Both the position numbers and the translations under genes were made by a program. Of a stretch of 64,000 nt of DNA, positions 51,455 through 58,934 are shown one piece after another. The notes under the pieces were generated by a model that worked only from the letters and a program-made list of their open reading frames with translations, was not told where the DNA came from and searched no databases. The stretch is from Spirochaetales bacterium (GTDB lineage Bacteria > Spirochaetota > Spirochaetia > DAHUYW01), in assembly GCA_027306915.1 (NCBI GenBank), contig DAHUYW010000010.1, positions 53,154 to 117,153 of the forward strand, read 5' to 3'. Each line of letters begins with the position of its first letter. Position 1 is the first letter of the stretch.

Positions 51455-52666
51455 ATGAAAAAGGTGGCGTTCCTTCTCGCCGCTCTCATCGGAGCCTCGA
51501 GCCTCGCGTGGGCACAGGATGCAGCCGCGAACGAGGCGGTGACTGCCCACTACAGCGTTTACGCCTCGGCGGGGTCCGGTGAGGCCCAGCTGATCGCAAA
51601 CGGGATGGAGGCCTTCTTCGACCTCTACAACAGTTTCTTCCATTTCGAGCCTTCCCTGCTCAAGAGCAAGCTCAACGTGCGGATCTACGCCAACCGGCAG
51701 GAGTTCGAAAGCTACCTCGCCAAAATCGTTCCCGGAACTCACGATTCCTTTGTCTATTTGCAGTATCAAGATCCGCAGCGCAGCGAGCTCGTGGGCTATG
51801 ACACGGGCGATCTCTCAAGCTTCGAGAGAGACCTCATCCACCACGGCTTTGTCCAGTTCCTCCGCTCGTTCATCGCTCAGCCGCCCCTGTGGCTCCAAGA
51901 GGGATGTGCGGTCTACTTAGAGTCCTCGGTGTACGACCAGACCAAGAACGTGGCGGTTTTTCACCCAAACCTCGGCTGGATTGCCACCCTCAAGAAGGAC
52001 GTCGGCGCCTATCTCTCATCGAATGACTCGAGCGCCATCATTCCACTCGACACCCTCTTGACGATGGACACCGATGCCGCGCTCAAGCAGCTTCCAACCT
52101 TCTACGCCGAGTCCTGGGGGCTCGTGAGCTTCTTGGCGAACTCCAATGACCCCGATTACAGCCGCATCCTCTGGGACGGCATCGCATCCTTGCAGCCGGA
52201 TGCTACCGCTTCCGCTAATGCCGCGGCGATGAATAGCCGTGCCTTCTCCTGGGTTCCGGCCGCCAAGCTCATGAGCGGCTTCGCCTCCTATCTCGATTCG
52301 GTGAAGACCTTTCCTGAGCTAGTAAACGACGGGATGCGGGCCTACTCCGCGGGCGAGCTCGCCACAGCCGAGACCGACTTCACCCAGGCGGTCGCGCTGA
52401 ACGAATCAAACAGCATTCCCTATTACTATCTGGGTCTGGTGAAGTACGGCCAGAAGGACTTTTTCGGCGCGGAGCACTATTTCCGCACGGCCCTGCAGAT
52501 GGGAGCCGATCCGGGTCTGGTTGACTATGCCCTCGGGGTAAACGCCTTTGCCGACAATCGCATGGACGACGCGAAGAGCTATCTCACCCAGGCGACGGCA
52601 AGCGCTGACTACAAGGACAAGGCGGACGCTATCCTCAAGCAGATCGACGGACTAGGGGCCCAGTAG
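51455..52666 (+). CDS. Exported protein with degenerate MA-type peptidase domain and TPR repeats
   Basis: The 403-residue product has a signal peptide (MKKVAFLLAALIGASSLAWA). Residues 30-280 resemble the MA family of gluzincin-like peptidases: LNVRIYANRQEFESYLAK, then DLIHHGFVQFLRSFI where HExxH is expected, then PPLWLQEGCAVYLESS, which keeps the WLxEGxAxYxE block. The zinc motif is lost, so hydrolysis is unlikely. The last 110 residues are TPR-like (MRAYSAGELATAETDFTQAV, YYYLGLVKYGQKDFFGAEHY). It may be a periplasmic scaffold. Confidence 0.78.
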   Translation: MKKVAFLLAALIGASSLAWAQDAAANEAVTAHYSVYASAGSGEAQLIANGMEAFFDLYNSFFHFEPSLLKSKLNVRIYANRQEFESYLAKIVPGTHDSFVYLQYQDPQRSELVGYDTGDLSSFERDLIHHGFVQFLRSFIAQPPLWLQEGCAVYLESSVYDQTKNVAVFHPNLGWIATLKKDVGAYLSSNDSSAIIPLDTLLTMDTDAALKQLPTFYAESWGLVSFLANSNDPDYSRILWDGIASLQPDATASANAAAMNSRAFSWVPAAKLMSGFASYLDSVKTFPELVNDGMRAYSAGELATAETDFTQAVALNESNSIPYYYLGLVKYGQKDFFGAEHYFRTALQMGADPGLVDYALGVNAFADNRMDDAKSYLTQATASADYKDKADAILKQIDGLGAQ

Positions 52667-52672
52667 CCCCTC

Positions 52673-53794
52673 CTATCGGGCGGGGGGCTGCTCGGGGGTC
52701 CGCGGGCCGCCGCCGGCCCGCGAGGTCCCCCTCCGCCGCCGTCGCCTCGGCTTCGGCGGCGGGGCGATGCCCCGCTTTTCCATGACCACCTTCACCGCGG
52801 CCTCGACGTCCGTATTGGGAGGAGTGATCGGGCTGATCACCGTCTTGATCCCCGAGAAGATCTCCTTCACGAGCAGGGTGCGGTCGCGGGGTATCTCCGT
52901 CGGAAAAGCGAGCGACGGCTCGACGAGGGCGACAATCATCTGGGAGCGTGCCACCTCGGGCTCCCGCTCCACCGCCTCGTCGAGATGGGAGAGCGACGCG
53001 AGCAGGGCATTGGTCTTGTCACGCTGCCCGGGCCCCTTCAGCCACTCGCTCATCGATTTCATCATGTGCGGAAACAGCCCCAGCTCCATCGAAAGACTGA
53101 AGACCGCAGCCGATCTGCCCGACTGCAGGATCTTGAAGATCTCTTCGGTCATGCGGGAAGCGGAACATCGGGCAAGCTCGTCGGAGCTCTTGCGGATTCG
53201 CGCCTTGAGCTTGGCGGGCAGCTCGAAGCCGGTGCCCACCGCATACTTGACCGCCCGCACCATCCTCACCGGATCATCGACAAAGGTCGTCTCCATGGGA
53301 AGAAGCGAGCGAATCCGCCGCGCGCGGATGTCTTCGAAGCCGCCGACATAGTCGAGAACCTGCTCCTTTTCGGGAGAGTAGTAGAGGGCGTTCATCGTGA
53401 AGTCGCGGCGAGCAACATCCTCTTCGATGGTGCCGAACTCGTTCGGCCCGGAGAGCGAGCGGAAGGTCGCGACCTCGATTATCTTTGCGTTTATCTCGAC
53501 GTGGACCAGGCGAAAGCGTTTTCCGATGATCCGGGAGTTCCAGAACATCTTGCGAACGCGCCGGGGGTGCGCATCGGTGGCTACGTCGAAGTCTTTGGGA
53601 ACCTTCCCGACGAGGAGGTCGCGGACCGCGCCCCCGACGATGTAGGCCTGAAAACCCTCGGAGGCGAGCCGTTCCGTGACCTTCCGCGCCTCGGGATCGA
53701 TCCTGCTTCGACTGATGCCATGCTCGTCGACAGTGTAGATCCGAGCGATCTCAACCCGCTTTCCCTCTTTTGTGGTGCCGTACCGTATCAGCAA
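52673..53794 (-). CDS. Poly(A) polymerase / CCA-type nucleotidyltransferase
   Basis: The 373-residue product has the class II nucleotidyltransferase core: YIVGGAVRDLLVGKVPKDFD with the catalytic DxD, RRDFTMNALYYSPEKEQVLD and DDPVRMVRAVKYAVGTGFEL, then the RNA-binding helices and a basic Pro/Arg-rich tail (PKPRRRRRRGTSRAGGG) as seen in PcnB. A basic tail favours poly(A) polymerase over CCA-adding enzyme, but the two cannot be told apart with certainty. The TTG at 53794 is the first start; a later one is possible. Confidence 0.87.
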   Translation of the reverse strand: MLIRYGTTKEGKRVEIARIYTVDEHGISRSRIDPEARKVTERLASEGFQAYIVGGAVRDLLVGKVPKDFDVATDAHPRRVRKMFWNSRIIGKRFRLVHVEINAKIIEVATFRSLSGPNEFGTIEEDVARRDFTMNALYYSPEKEQVLDYVGGFEDIRARRIRSLLPMETTFVDDPVRMVRAVKYAVGTGFELPAKLKARIRKSSDELARCSASRMTEEIFKILQSGRSAAVFSLSMELGLFPHMMKSMSEWLKGPGQRDKTNALLASLSHLDEAVEREPEVARSQMIVALVEPSLAFPTEIPRDRTLLVKEIFSGIKTVISPITPPNTDVEAAVKVVMEKRGIAPPPKPRRRRRRGTSRAGGGPRTPEQPPAR

Positions 53795-53957
53795 AGAGCA
53801 ATCTCACCTATGTTGATTCGAAACAAAATGCTGTGGGGTACACGACCGATAGCCATATCTCCCGATCTAGTAAGCCCTTATCGTCTGAAAGTCAAGGGGT
53901 TGCCGCAGCCGCGCGGCGGCCCTTGCTTCCCGGAAGGCGTTGGGGGTAAAAGTAGGG

Positions 53958-54737
53958 ATGCAATTACAGGCGATCCGACGCGAGACTCTGGTCCGTGGCA
54001 CAGCGCTGTCCCAGTGGTTGCCGGGCGCCAGTGACGACGCTGTCCTCCTCATCCACGGATTTACCGGCTACCCGGGAGAGCTGCTCTATCTTGGCCGCAG
54101 GCTCCAGGCCGCCGGCCTGTCAGTCTTCATTCCTCGTCTTCCCGGCCACGGCACAAACGCTTCCGATTTCGTGCAGGTTGGCTGGCGCGATTGGCTTCGG
54201 GCGACCGTCGACGCCTACCTGACTCTGCGGTCAACCCACCGGCAGGTCCACGTCGCGGGCCTCTCCATGGGCGGCCTCCTCACCATCCTCCTCGCGGCGC
54301 AATTCGAGCCCGAGCGAATCGCGCTTGCGGCTCCGGCCCTCACCATCGCCAACCGCCTCGCCGGCTTGAGCACCTGGCTTGCACCCTTCATGGCGCGCAT
54401 GCCCTTCCGGACGGAGGACGAAGAGGCAAGCGAAGATCCCGACCGCAAGGCTCTTTTCGAGGAATACTGGTGTTGGAGTTGGGTCCGGCCGACCGCCAAT
54501 CTTCTGACGCTCAAGCGGATGGCGCGCCGTGCCCTTCCCATGGTCGGCTCCAAGACCCTCACCATCGTGTCGAAGGCGGACCGTACCGTCCCTGCGGACG
54601 TCGCGGAGCTTGTCGACCGGACCGTTTCCGCGCACGAGCGCCGCACGGTGGTACTCGAGCGGAGCTCGCATATCGTCGTGAACGACGTTGAGAAGGAACG
54701 AGTCGCCGACGAGATAGTGCGCTGGTTTACCGGCTAG
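53958..54737 (+). CDS. Carboxylesterase-type alpha/beta hydrolase
   Basis: The 259-residue product has the oxyanion block LLIHGFTGYPGELLYLGR, LPGHGTNASDF, the nucleophile elbow AGLSMGG near residue 106, an acid candidate in SKADRTVP and the His of RSSHIVVNDVEKE. This pattern is that of Est30-type carboxylesterases and monoacylglycerol lipases. No signal peptide. The ATG at 53958 is chosen; TTG at 53940 would fit less well. It is not in an operon. Confidence 0.88.
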   Translation: MQLQAIRRETLVRGTALSQWLPGASDDAVLLIHGFTGYPGELLYLGRRLQAAGLSVFIPRLPGHGTNASDFVQVGWRDWLRATVDAYLTLRSTHRQVHVAGLSMGGLLTILLAAQFEPERIALAAPALTIANRLAGLSTWLAPFMARMPFRTEDEEASEDPDRKALFEEYWCWSWVRPTANLLTLKRMARRALPMVGSKTLTIVSKADRTVPADVAELVDRTVSAHERRTVVLERSSHIVVNDVEKERVADEIVRWFTG

Positions 54738-54859
54738 CGTCTCGTCGACGGCGCGCAGACCGAGCGAGCGAAATCGCTAGCCCTTGATTGTCGGGTGAGC
54801 TCATCGCCACACAGGGCGCCGGCAAGACGGTTGGCCCGCCGAAGGCGCAAAGGCGGCAT
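54738..54859. other. Convergent intergenic region without recognised features
   Basis: 122 bases lie between the stops of the esterase (+) and trpR (-). A weak short inverted repeat (AGCGA-AATCGCT region) is seen at about 54768-54779, with no T run; I do not call a terminator. Confidence 0.4.
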
Positions 54860-55171
54860 TCAGGCCGATTGGACGATCCCCTTGTAGCTCTCGACCATCT
54901 GTCGAAATGCCGAGTTTCTCTTCTTCAGCTCTTTGGAGCCGCGGGTGATCTTGCAGAGGCTCAAACCCAGCTCTCTTGCTATGCTGCGCTGACTCCTGCC
55001 GATGTCGATAAGCCGGACAAGCGCCCAGCGCGTCGCTATCTCCTTGACCTCGTTCGCAGTGAGGATGCTCTGGAGGAATTCCCTGATGAGCCGCGGGTCG
55101 TCGCAGTGCGCAAGTACCGAGGTGAGCTCATCAAGCGCTTTCCGGGTGGAATGATCGCCGACCTCTTTCAC
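54860..55171 (-). CDS. trpR: TrpR-family transcriptional repressor
   Basis: From the GTG at 55171 the product has 103 residues, close to E. coli TrpR (108). It has the all-helix layout LREFL-type region ELTSVLAHCDDPRLIREFLQ, LTANEVKEIATRWALVRLID and the helix-turn-helix GRSQRSIARELGLSLCKITR ending GSKELKKRN. TrpR binds tryptophan and blocks aromatic amino acid operons. No trp genes are in the window. The promoter's -10 ends 6 bases before the GTG. Confidence 0.87.
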   Translation of the reverse strand: MKEVGDHSTRKALDELTSVLAHCDDPRLIREFLQSILTANEVKEIATRWALVRLIDIGRSQRSIARELGLSLCKITRGSKELKKRNSAFRQMVESYKGIVQSA

Positions 55172-55177
55172 GTTTCC

Positions 55178-55207
55178 ACTATACTGAAGCCGTCCCTGTA
55201 TCGTCAA
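55178..55207 (-). promoter_or_regulatory. Promoter of trpR
   Basis: Minus strand TTGACG (55202-55207), 18 bases, TATAGT (55178-55183), then 6 bases to the GTG. The mRNA would be leaderless. Confidence 0.6.
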
Positions 55208-55298
55208 GGAGAAACAGTTTGCAGGCGGCGGTGCAAGTCCGCCACTCTGCGCAAGCCCCGCTACTGCGGCGCGGAAGCCGGACCGTCGCGGCAGGCGC
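55208..55298 (+). ncRNA. Cobalamin-riboswitch-like element on the plus strand
   Basis: In order on the plus strand: GGAGAAAC (55208), GGTGCAAGTCC (55230-55240) within a GGCGG/CCGCC stem, GCCCCGCTACTG (55255-55266) and AAGCCGGACC (55275-55284). These resemble the conserved blocks of B12 riboswitches: GGGAA, GGTGnAAnTCC, CCCGCnACTGT and the AGYCNGGAnACC box. A -10-like TATACT (55180-55185) lies upstream. The spacing between the first two blocks is longer than usual and the closing helix is not obvious. No plus-strand gene follows; transcription would run antisense to the cyclic-nucleotide-binding gene. Confidence 0.4.
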
Positions 55299-55303
55299 AC
55301 GAT

Positions 55304-55825
55304 TCAGCGCTCGCCCATGATGCTCCGAACCAACGAGTCGATGTCGTCCTGCTGAACGTCCGACTTTCGCTCGAAGGCAAGCTCCTGATTGGCGTCGCGA
55401 AGCTTCTTGAGGAGGCTGTAGATGATGATCATCAGAAACTTGACTCCCTCCGAAGGGCGCTCTTGGATAAAGCGCAGGAGGCTGTCGCGATGAATGCGGA
55501 CGAGGGTTGTTTGGGCGGCGCTTGCAACGTTGGCCGTGCGCTTCACCGAGAGGAAGATCCCGGCCTCGCCGAAGACATCACCCTTTCCGATGGCGGAGAT
55601 GAATACCTCTTTCGCGCCGTCGTGAACCGTCACGTTGACCGTCCCCTCCAGCACGGCAAAGAAGTAGGGGCTCTTTTCCCCTTCGCGGATTATCGTATCG
55701 CCCTCACGATAACTCATTATCTCAGATTTTGAGAGAAGGTCGCGGATCGCCTCTTCGCTGAAGTACTTGAAGGTCACAACCCCCTTCATGTTCGAAACGT
55801 AACTGCCGTTCCCATCGCCGCCCAT
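55304..55825 (-). CDS. Cyclic-nucleotide-binding domain protein without DNA-binding domain
   Basis: The 173-residue product has the CNB/CRP sensor fold: YREGDTIIREGEKSPYFFAV, LEGTVNVTVHDGAKEVFISA, the phosphate-binding cassette GKGDVFGEAGIFLSVKRTAN and VRIHRDSLLRFIQERPSEGV. After it comes a helix of about 50 residues, with no helix-turn-helix. The ATG at 55825 has GAGGAGG upstream. It may transmit a cAMP or c-di-GMP signal through a partner. A cobalamin-like RNA may lie antisense near its 3' end. Confidence 0.88.
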   Translation of the reverse strand: MGGDGNGSYVSNMKGVVTFKYFSEEAIRDLLSKSEIMSYREGDTIIREGEKSPYFFAVLEGTVNVTVHDGAKEVFISAIGKGDVFGEAGIFLSVKRTANVASAAQTTLVRIHRDSLLRFIQERPSEGVKFLMIIIYSLLKKLRDANQELAFERKSDVQQDDIDSLVRSIMGER

Positions 55826-55921
55826 GGCTCCTCCTCGCAGGTCGGCGTACGAGCCGATCATCTGCAGCCAACCGCCACGCGATTATAGGGCGAATTACCC
55901 GAAGAGAAAAGTCAGGTACCC

Positions 55922-56386
55922 CTACCTCGACCCTTCGCCAAGCGCAGCGAAGCTGCCTGAAAAGCGCGCGGCGATCTGTCCATCGATGACTATCTCGCTC
56001 TCGACAGCGATGCGGCCCTTGCCGAATCGGCGGTAGAGATCAAGAAATCGGCTCACGGCTTCCCCTTCCGGACGGCGCGCGACCGCTACGAAGTCAGCGG
56101 CGATTGGGAAGAGGTATTCGATCTTGCATTGCTGAATGGCGATGTAGGGCGTCGCGTCCACCGCGGCGGCAATTGCCCGCGCCATCCCCCAGGCCGCGAC
56201 GGTGAGCAGGCTTGCGATGCTTCCTCCAAATGCCGTCTGCTTATCGTTGACGTTCTCGGGAAGCGGCGCCCGGACAGCAACCTCTTCGTCGTCGTAGCGG
56301 ACCACCGTGAAGGCCATTCCAGCACTGCCCGTGATCGGGATTCTCTCGCTCAAATACTTTTGGAAGTTCTCTCGGTCCATCGCCAT
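55922..56386 (-). CDS. YiiD-C/PaaI-like hotdog-fold thioesterase
   Basis: The 154-residue product has the putative thioesterase (YiiD C-terminal type) blocks ERIPITGSAGMAFTVVRYDD, NVNDKQTAFGGSIASLLTVA and ATPYIAIQQCKIEYLFPIAA. The central helix with GGSIASL is the hotdog active helix. Substrate is unknown, probably an acyl-CoA or acyl-ACP. Possible starts at 56398, 56386 and 56380 cannot be settled. Confidence 0.78.
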   Translation of the reverse strand: MAMDRENFQKYLSERIPITGSAGMAFTVVRYDDEEVAVRAPLPENVNDKQTAFGGSIASLLTVAAWGMARAIAAAVDATPYIAIQQCKIEYLFPIAADFVAVARRPEGEAVSRFLDLYRRFGKGRIAVESEIVIDGQIAARFSGSFAALGEGSR

Positions 56387-56418
56387 AGAGTATAGCATCA
56401 ACCTCCGCGAAAGACACC

Positions 56419-56447
56419 TTTCGCCGGGGCAGGATTCAGGCTATAAT
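56419..56447 (+). promoter_or_regulatory. Promoter of the 56462 operon
   Basis: A perfect TATAAT (56442-56447) with TTTCGC (56419-56424) 17 bases upstream, about 14 bases before the ATG. Confidence 0.55.
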
Positions 56448-56461
56448 GTTCGCGGTGGGAT

Positions 56462-56701
56462 ATGCGCGAGCAGAGCAGAAAGCTTCGTCGAGCCCTGGTC
56501 CTGCGGAGCTTCGCCGAAGCGCAGGTTATGGAGGCGCGGCTTGCCGAGCAGGAGATCCCGGCGCTCGTCCGGTCCTTCAATGATCCGGCCTTTGGGAGTT
56601 TTTGGCGAAGGGAGGACGGTTGGGGTGAGCTGCTCGCCTTCGAAGAAGACACCGAGGAGATTCGCCGCATCTACGGCGAGCTAGAGATGGAGCAGTCGTA
56701 G
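56462..56701 (+). CDS. DUF2007-type small protein
   Basis: The 79-residue product has the DUF2007 pattern: VLRSFAEAQVMEARLAEQEI, PALVRSFNDPAFGSFWRRED and WGELLAFEEDTEEIRRIYGE. The fold is like a PII-type ferredoxin domain and is called a putative signal transducer. It heads a run of three plus-strand genes. Confidence 0.75.
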   Translation: MREQSRKLRRALVLRSFAEAQVMEARLAEQEIPALVRSFNDPAFGSFWRREDGWGELLAFEEDTEEIRRIYGELEMEQS

Positions 56702-56760
56702 CGAAAACTGCGGCGTGGCTCCTGCTGCGACAGCGACTGGCAAGAAGCACGGAGGGGCCT

Positions 56761-57249
56761 ATGACCGAGTACGATTCCTTGCTCAAAGAATTGGAAGAAC
56801 AGGAGACTGAGCTCCAATTCGATCGCTTCACGAACGAGGCGGCACTCGAGGTCGGCCTGCTGATCGTCGAGGCGGCGCGCGCGGGCCACCACACGGTCAC
56901 CATCGACATTGAACGCTCCGGCCAGCAGCTCTTTCATTATGCCTTCGCCGGAACCAGCCCTGACAACGATCAATGGATCGTCCGCAAGAATCGGGTGGTG
57001 AACCGCTTTCATCACAGCTCGCTCTACGTGGCTACCCGCCTCAAGAAGATCGGCAAGACGTTCGAGGAGAAATACTACCTGAGCAGCGTTGACTATGCGC
57101 CGCACGGAGGCGCCTTCCCCATTATCCTTGCCGGCACCGGGGTTGTAGGCACGGTAACCGTCTCGGGGTTGACTCAAGAGGAAGACCACGCCCTCGTCGT
57201 CCAGGCGCTTCGCAAGCACCTTTCCTCCAACGCGAGGGGGAGAGTGTGA
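56761..57249 (+). CDS. UPF0303 / heme-degrading-domain family protein
   Basis: The 162-residue product matches the UPF0303 (YBR137W) family: LQFDRFTNEAALEVGLLIVE, GHHTVTIDIERSGQQLFHYA, WIVRKNRVVNRFHHSSLYVA and AFPIILAGTGVVGTVTVSGL. Despite the family name, heme degradation has not been shown for most members. Its stop overlaps the yidD GTG by 4 bases. Confidence 0.87.
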   Translation: MTEYDSLLKELEEQETELQFDRFTNEAALEVGLLIVEAARAGHHTVTIDIERSGQQLFHYAFAGTSPDNDQWIVRKNRVVNRFHHSSLYVATRLKKIGKTFEEKYYLSSVDYAPHGGAFPIILAGTGVVGTVTVSGLTQEEDHALVVQALRKHLSSNARGRV

Positions 57250-57554
57250 GACTGCGGCGCGCTTTTCGAAGCCTCTTCGTAGCCCCCATCACCTTCTACC
57301 AGAAGGCGATCTCGCCGCACAAGCCGAGCTCATGCATCTACTATCCCACCTGCTCCCACTACGCGAAAGAGGCGATCCTGGCCCACGGGGTGCTTACGGG
57401 GCTTGTGCTCGGGCTTCTGCGCATTCTGCGCTGTGTGGGGCTCCTCTACAGCGGCGGGGTCGATCCGGTTCCGGATCGGATCACGCTCGCCTACCTTTTC
57501 GGCAGCTACTGGACCTTCTTCCGCTACCGAAGGCGGCACGAGGAGAGGACGTAG
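57246..57554 (+). CDS. yidD: Membrane protein insertion efficiency factor YidD
   Basis: The 102-residue product has the YidD blocks PITFYQKAISPHKPSSCIYY, PTCSHYAKEAILAHGVLTGL and RILRCVGLLYSGGVDPVPDR. YidD helps YidC insert membrane proteins. It is normally between rnpA and yidC but here is linked to a UPF0303 gene by a GTGA overlap. Confidence 0.93.
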   Translation: MRLRRAFRSLFVAPITFYQKAISPHKPSSCIYYPTCSHYAKEAILAHGVLTGLVLGLLRILRCVGLLYSGGVDPVPDRITLAYLFGSYWTFFRYRRRHEERT

Positions 57555-57614
57555 CGAGATTCTCCCAGGCGCGCTCCTCGGTCGTCGGACTGCGTCGTGC
57601 GCTTGACGGAGAGC

Positions 57615-57643
57615 TTCCGTTTTCGCGGTTTTCCCGGTACAAT
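57615..57643 (+). promoter_or_regulatory. Candidate promoter of the 57663 gene
   Basis: TTCCGT (57615-57620), 17 bases, TACAAT (57638-57643). AAGGG lies between it and the ATG at 57663. The -35 match is only three of six. Confidence 0.35.
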
Positions 57644-57662
57644 CCCCAAGGGTTATCCCGCA

Positions 57663-58190
57663 ATGATGAGGATCTTTGCACGTACGCTCTGCGGAGTGCT
57701 TGTCATGACCTCGCTTGCCGAGGCGGCGCGAGCACTTCCGAGCACGCCCTCCAAACCCCGCACCATCGGGCTGGCGATCGAGGTCGGTGAGGAGCAGCTT
57801 CTCCTCATGTCGATGGTCACCGGGTTGGTGTCGGTCCCCATCACCCTAAACGGCGACCAGCTGGTGTTGATTCCGGGGGCAGGCTTCGGCTACCTCGTCA
57901 ACGGCATGGACCCGTTGAGCGCCCCGTTGTACGTACCCCTGCAGCTCGCGGTGCGCATCCGCTCCCTAGGCATTGAGCTCCGGCTTCGCCACTACTTTAC
58001 TGTTCCGGCGGTGCTCTCGTCGGGGGTCCTCACCGCCGTTATTGGCGGGAGCGTCCCTCTTTGGGACCGGTCACAGAACGTGATCACGCTCGGAGTCGAC
58101 TTCGGAAGCGCGATCTTCTGGCAATCCCAGGGACCTCCGGCCTTCACCTTCACGGTGGGCCCGGCCCTCGGCTTTGTCCATACCTGGTAG
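57663..58190 (+). CDS. Small exported beta-rich protein of unknown function
   Basis: The 175-residue product has a signal peptide (MMRIFARTLCGVLVMTSLAEAARA) and alternating beta-strand-like segments such as IGLAIEVGEEQLLLMSMVTG and VITLGVDFGSAIFWQSQG, ending in FTVGPALGFVHTW. The terminal aromatic residue agrees with a small outer-membrane barrel. AAGGG lies 10 bases before the ATG. No family recognised. The next gene begins 8 bases downstream. Confidence 0.65.
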   Translation: MMRIFARTLCGVLVMTSLAEAARALPSTPSKPRTIGLAIEVGEEQLLLMSMVTGLVSVPITLNGDQLVLIPGAGFGYLVNGMDPLSAPLYVPLQLAVRIRSLGIELRLRHYFTVPAVLSSGVLTAVIGGSVPLWDRSQNVITLGVDFGSAIFWQSQGPPAFTFTVGPALGFVHTW

Positions 58191-58198
58191 GCTGCCCC

Positions 58199-58930
58199 GT
58201 GAATCGAGATTCGGCAGGGGAGGCTGCGCCCGCCCCCTGGCGGCTTCGCGGCGAGGGGCTCGCGCTCCTCTACCGCTTCGGGAAGCGCGCAGCTTCCCTC
58301 GCTTTCGACGAGAGAGACGGGGATCCCAGCCCAGCGGGATTTCGCGGAGGGATCGGCGCGCTGATCCTCGTCGACTATGCCGCATCGCCGGTCGGTCCCT
58401 ACAAGGAGCTCGTCTTCATCCCCGGCAGGTGCACCTACGCGATCTCCGGGCCGGCCGCAGTTGCGAGCCCGCCCGGCGGATCCTCGCACCGGATCCGCCG
58501 CGTCACCGCCCATACGATCTCCCGCATCTACGTCACCAGCCAGCCGAGCCTTGACGGCGGCCGTTTGAACTGGGGGATACCGAAAGGCCTCGCCCGCATC
58601 GAATGGAATCACCACGGAGCGGAGAGCGAGGTCACGGTAACGACGCTGCCCGATGGTGCCTTCGCCCTCTCGGTGAGCTTTCGAGGAAGAGGCATGGCCC
58701 TTCCCTTTGACTTCCGCATTCTCCCCCACTCGCTCGCGCAGGCGAGCGACCGCCGGCTCTACCTGACGAAGGTCTCGGCCTCCGGCAGGGCACGACTTGC
58801 CAGAGCCACGGATCTCAAGGTGAGTGAGCAGCTCTTTCCCGTCCTCGCTCACCGACGCCCCTTCGCAGCCGTTTCGATACCCTTCGCCACCCTGCTCTTT
58901 CCCAAGGCGACCATCTTTACCTGGAGGTGA
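58199..58930 (+). CDS. Acetoacetate decarboxylase-like protein
   Basis: The GTG at 58199 gives 243 residues. ADC-like blocks are GALILVDYAASPVGPYKELV, SRIYVTSQPSLDGGRLNWGI and PKGLARIEW; the Lys of GIPKGLA corresponds to the Schiff-base lysine of acetoacetate decarboxylase (K115, in FPKK). The second lysine is Gly, so the pKa-shifting pair is incomplete and decarboxylation is not certain. Related proteins are often of unknown function. It is 4 bases upstream of the membrane protein at 58935. Confidence 0.7.
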   Translation: MNRDSAGEAAPAPWRLRGEGLALLYRFGKRAASLAFDERDGDPSPAGFRGGIGALILVDYAASPVGPYKELVFIPGRCTYAISGPAAVASPPGGSSHRIRRVTAHTISRIYVTSQPSLDGGRLNWGIPKGLARIEWNHHGAESEVTVTTLPDGAFALSVSFRGRGMALPFDFRILPHSLAQASDRRLYLTKVSASGRARLARATDLKVSEQLFPVLAHRRPFAAVSIPFATLLFPKATIFTWR

Positions 58931-58934
58931 ACAC

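Noticed and set aside
53905..53945. Another copy of the 48-bp repeat near 53.9 kb
   Set aside because: The minus strand shares only GGAAGCAAGGGC-like sequence with the repeat; ends and length do not match.
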